Source: Bacteroidota bacterium (GTDB lineage Bacteria; Bacteroidota; Rhodothermia; Rhodothermales; JAAAOL01). From it: DNA of 8,208 nucleotides. Shown here one piece after another: positions 5,506 through 8,208 of this stretch (position 1 is the stretch's first letter; the number at the start of each line of letters is the position of its first letter). The DNA lies in NCBI GenBank assembly GCA_009908885.1, contig JAAAOL010000235.1, positions 1 to 8,208 on the forward strand, in the 5' to 3' direction. Below the pieces are notes generated by a model. The model was not told where the DNA came from, did not search any database, and saw only the letters and a program-made list of their open reading frames with translations. A program made the translations under genes and the position numbers.

Positions 5506-6597
5506 TCATCCCAGCCCGAGGGCGGCGAAGAGGAACCGATAAGCGTCGTAGAACGGCGCGGCGAAGAGGCGGCTCTCCCAGACGTAGTAGCCCGGCGTGA
5601 TCCAGGCCAGCGCGCCGAGGGCCAGCACAGCACGCCGCAGCGCGCCGGACGCGTCCTGCCGCAGCGCATACAGGATCGCGTGCAGCGCGGGCGCCCAGGC
5701 CAGGAGTGCGAAGACGCGGGTCGAGTCCTCGGTGAAAAACATGATGCCCAGAAAGGCCGCCTGGAGGCCGACGAGCGCGAGGACGTACCGCCGGTTCTGT
5801 CGATACAGGGTCCAGCCCGACAGCGCGAGCGCGACCCACAGCAGCCCGTGCCCGGAGAACACGATGTGCGGCAGTTCTCGGTTGATCCAGAGCCAGTAGT
5901 CGAGGTCCTGTTGCAGCACATAGTCGAGCCGGGAGACGACCTGGATGTCGAAGAGCGCCTGATACCCTTGCGCTGCCGCCAGCCCGCCCAGCACCCCGCC
6001 GACGACGGCTGCGAGGTGTCCGTAGCCCGGGGCGTCGTCCTCAGCGAGCACGCGAAGCAGCAGGATCGACGGTCCGGCGAAGACGAGGATGGGATGGTTG
6101 AACGCGCCCAGCACGCCGATCCCGAGGAGCGCCGCCGGATGCCGCACGAACAGCAGCGCCGCGGCGAACAGGAACGTCAGCGCGTCCGGCATGCCGACCC
6201 AGGCCAGCAGCACCGTCGTCACGGGATGAGCGGCGACCAGCAGCATCGCCAGCGCCGCAGTGATCCGGTCACCCTGATTTCGCAACGCGACCGCCAGCAG
6301 CCCGAAGCCGCCGCCGATGAGGCTCAGGCAGAGGATGAAGAACGTCGTTGGCGTCGTCGCTCCGAGGACGTGGGCGACGAGGGGCAGCAGCGGGGCGCCC
6401 TGCGCGTAGTTGGGCGCGGGCGCCGCGGTAAACGGATCGACAGCCAATGCCAGGTACCCGCCCCCGGGCGCGAACGCCATGCCGTTGTAGGCCACGGTCG
6501 CCAGGCACAGCCCGATCAGGAGGCGCCCGTAGTGCTGCTCCGCCCATCGGGTGAACGTCGCCTCCAGGCGGCCCAGGACGTCGGGGCCCGGCGTCAT
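5506..6597 (-). CDS. Polytopic membrane protein of unknown function, coupled to valS
   Basis: A 363-residue integral membrane protein with about ten hydrophobic segments, near residues 26-43, 85-105, 112-132, 137-152, 157-182, 194-212, 245-263, 271-288, 294-311 and 322-340. Polar residues in or beside the helices stand out: WVGMPDALTF (133-142), GAFNHPILVF (164-173) and TEDSTRVFALLAW (289-301). Such fixed acidic and histidine motifs, plus a 40-residue periplasm-like stretch near 213-245 rich in Asp and Trp, recall GT-C-type glycosyltransferases and related polyprenol-sugar enzymes, but I cannot place it in a named family. The ATG shares its first bases with the valS stop codon (ATGA, 4-nt overlap), which indicates translational coupling and fixes the start. 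A GC-rich hairpin follows its stop. It is not known to act with ValRS; the overlap may be mere operon packing. Confidence 0.8.
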   Translation of the reverse strand: MTPGPDVLGRLEATFTRWAEQHYGRLLIGLCLATVAYNGMAFAPGGGYLALAVDPFTAAPAPNYAQGAPLLPLVAHVLGATTPTTFFILCLSLIGGGFGLLAVALRNQGDRITAALAMLLVAAHPVTTVLLAWVGMPDALTFLFAAALLFVRHPAALLGIGVLGAFNHPILVFAGPSILLLRVLAEDDAPGYGHLAAVVGGVLGGLAAAQGYQALFDIQVVSRLDYVLQQDLDYWLWINRELPHIVFSGHGLLWVALALSGWTLYRQNRRYVLALVGLQAAFLGIMFFTEDSTRVFALLAWAPALHAILYALRQDASGALRRAVLALGALAWITPGYYVWESRLFAAPFYDAYRFLFAALGLG

Positions 6598-8208
6598 CCG
6601 ACGTGCAGCTCTTCCAGGTTGGCGCGGAGGCGCTGCAGCTCGGCCGTCGCGTCGCGCTTCTTCTGACGCTCACGCTCGACCACCTCGTCCGGCGCCTTCG
6701 TAACGAACTGCTGGTTCGCCAGCTTCCGCTCGACGCCGTTGAGAAACTGCTCCTTCTGGCTGATTTCCTTCTCCAGCCGCTGGCGCTCCTCTTCCAGGTC
6801 GATCATGCCTGCCAGCGGCACGAACACTTCGTACTGACCGGTGACGTACGACGCACTCGCGCGCGGCTTCTCCGCCTCGGGGCTCACCGTGAGGTCGGTC
6901 ACAGCGGCGAGCTTCTCGAAGTAGACGGCGTGGGTCCGCAGTGCCTCGGCCACGTCCGCAGCGTCGGCGGGGACCTTCACGAGCGCCTCGATCTCGGTGG
7001 TGAGCGCCACGCCATACGAACTCTTGATGTTGCGGATGCCGGAGACGAGGTCCTGCAGGACGCTGAACGTGCGTGCCGCGGCCTCGTCCACCTCGTCACC
7101 GTCGGGCGTGGGCCAGGCGGAGACGATGCAGGCATCGCCCTCCTCGCGCGGGCGCAGCCGCCACCACAGCTCCTCGGTGATGAACGGCATGAACGGATGC
7201 AGCAGCTGGAGCATCTGCTCGTACAGCTCCACCGCCAGCGCGATGGTGTCCTCGTCCATCGGCTCGCCGAAGGGTGGCTTGATGAGTTCGAGGTACCAGT
7301 CGCAGTAGTCGCCCCAGAAGAGGGTGTAGATCTTGGTCAGCGCCTCGTTGAGCCGGTAGCGCTGGATGTCCTCCTCGACGGCCTCGATGGTCTGATGCAG
7401 CCGCGTCAGCATCCACCGCTCCGCCAGCGTCAGCTCCTCGAACGACCGGGTGCGGCGATAGTCCTGCACCGGGCGTCCGTCCGCATCGGCCTCCATGAAC
7501 TGGCCGAAGACGTTGAACGCGTTCCAGATCTTGTTGGCGAAGTTGCGGCCCATCTCGAACTTGGACGGGTCCAGCTTGATGTCCTGCCCCTGCGCGCAGA
7601 GGATCGTCAGGCTGAAGCGCACGGCGTCGGCACCGTACTGCTCCACCATCTCCAGCGGGTCGATGCCGTTGCCGAGGCTCTTGGACATCCACCGGCCGTG
7701 CTTGTCCTTGATCATGCCGGTGATGAAAATGTCGCGGAACGGCGGCTCCCCGGTGAAGTGGAGCCCCGCCATGATCATGCGGGCGATCCAGAAGAAGAGG
7801 ATGTCGTAGCCCGAGACGAGCACGTCCGTCGGGTAGAAGTAGGCGAGGTCTTTCTGCGTCTCCGCGTCCTCTTCGGGCCAGCCCAGCGTGGCGAACGGCC
7901 AGAGCCAGGACGAGAACCAGGTGTCGAGCACGTCCTCGTCCTGCACCATGCCCGGCTCGGGTTGGTCGACGGCCACGACGTAATCGCGCGACTCGTCGAT
8001 GCTGCCGTCGTCGTTCGTGTAGTACCAGACCGGGATGCGGTGGCCCCACCACAGTTGGCGGCTGATGCACCAGTCGCGGATGTTTTCGAGCCAGCGGAAG
8101 TACTCGTTGGCCCAGCGCTCCGGGTAGAACGTGATCTCCCCGTCGCGGACGGCCTCCAGCGCGGGCTCGGCCAGCGGCTCCATCTTGACGAACCACTGCC
8201 GCGAGATG
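6594..8208 (-). CDS. valS: Valyl-tRNA synthetase, 3' two-thirds (5' end outside the window)
   Basis: The C-terminal 537 residues of the class I enzyme that charges tRNA-Val. The visible part begins at SRQWFVKM, which follows the editing domain, and continues with DWCISRQLWWGHRIPVWYY and LDTWFSSWLWPFATLGWPE. The KMSKS loop appears as RWMSKSLGNGIDPLEM, with MSKS at 7677-7688. The anticodon-binding domain follows (KFEMGRNFANKIWNAFNVFG), and the protein ends in the charged coiled-coil tail typical of ValRS (LEEERQRLEKEISQKEQFL to RLRANLEELHVG). The HIGH motif and most of the editing domain are upstream of the window, so roughly the first third is missing; this is an edge effect and not a broken gene, since the frame is open to 8208. 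The frame also contains internal ATGs, but SRQWFVKM shows that the reading starts earlier. SSWLWP supports a Bacteroidota origin. The stop codon overlaps the next gene. Confidence 0.97.
   Translation of the reverse strand, partial: ISRQWFVKMEPLAEPALEAVRDGEITFYPERWANEYFRWLENIRDWCISRQLWWGHRIPVWYYTNDDGSIDESRDYVVAVDQPEPGMVQDEDVLDTWFSSWLWPFATLGWPEEDAETQKDLAYFYPTDVLVSGYDILFFWIARMIMAGLHFTGEPPFRDIFITGMIKDKHGRWMSKSLGNGIDPLEMVEQYGADAVRFSLTILCAQGQDIKLDPSKFEMGRNFANKIWNAFNVFGQFMEADADGRPVQDYRRTRSFEELTLAERWMLTRLHQTIEAVEEDIQRYRLNEALTKIYTLFWGDYCDWYLELIKPPFGEPMDEDTIALAVELYEQMLQLLHPFMPFITEELWWRLRPREEGDACIVSAWPTPDGDEVDEAAARTFSVLQDLVSGIRNIKSSYGVALTTEIEALVKVPADAADVAEALRTHAVYFEKLAAVTDLTVSPEAEKPRASASYVTGQYEVFVPLAGMIDLEEERQRLEKEISQKEQFLNGVERKLANQQFVTKAPDEVVERERQKKRDATAELQRLRANLEELHVG

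Noticed and set aside
5423..5839. N-terminal extension of the helical protein into the membrane-protein gene
   Set aside because: The extra sequence is Arg/Pro/Ala-rich shadow of the membrane-protein gene, and the ATG at 5422 falls just after that gene.
1..8208. Defence system, prophage or mobile element
   Set aside because: No nuclease, integrase, transposase, toxin-antitoxin or phage-like gene is visible, and no terminal repeats or tRNA sites were seen.

Overview
The window is GC-rich, and every gene I can support lies on the minus strand. It probably comes from a high-GC member of the Bacteroidota, perhaps a Rhodothermia/Salinibacter-like lineage. That placement is inferred from base composition, the two short lipoproteins, and the SSWLWP form of the valyl-tRNA synthetase motif; I could not test it with a tree.

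Reading in the direction of transcription (right to left), the right end holds the 3' two-thirds of valS (6594-8208, cut by the window edge). Its stop codon overlaps the start of a roughly 10-helix membrane protein of unknown function (5506-6597) in an ATGA junction. After an 83-nt gap containing a GC-rich hairpin comes a 372-residue acidic helical protein (4304-5422) whose last 40 residues look like a SEC-C tail that has lost its cysteines. Forty-two nucleotides further is a full-length NodU/CmcH-type O-carbamoyltransferase (2459-4261). These four genes could form one transcription unit, but only the valS/membrane-protein coupling is directly visible. No natural-product genes or usual carbamoyltransferase partners lie in the window.

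The left part holds two lipoprotein genes. The first (1999-2352) is a small FxLYD-type lipoprotein. The second (285-1769) is the most unusual object here: a 494-residue lipoprotein in which three small domains are separated and capped by three tracts made almost only of Asp, Gly and Ser. The middle domain resembles DUF5666, and the third is a Cys/His module containing CHVPPGNP. The tracts are encoded by 18- and 21-nt repeats, some still identical, so their length probably changes by in-frame slippage or recombination.

Positions 1-284 hold no supportable gene. I found no tRNA, rRNA, CRISPR array, insertion sequence or recognisable defence system. The acidic lipoprotein and the valS-linked group of uncharacterised genes are the best candidates for new biology, and the case for each is moderate.
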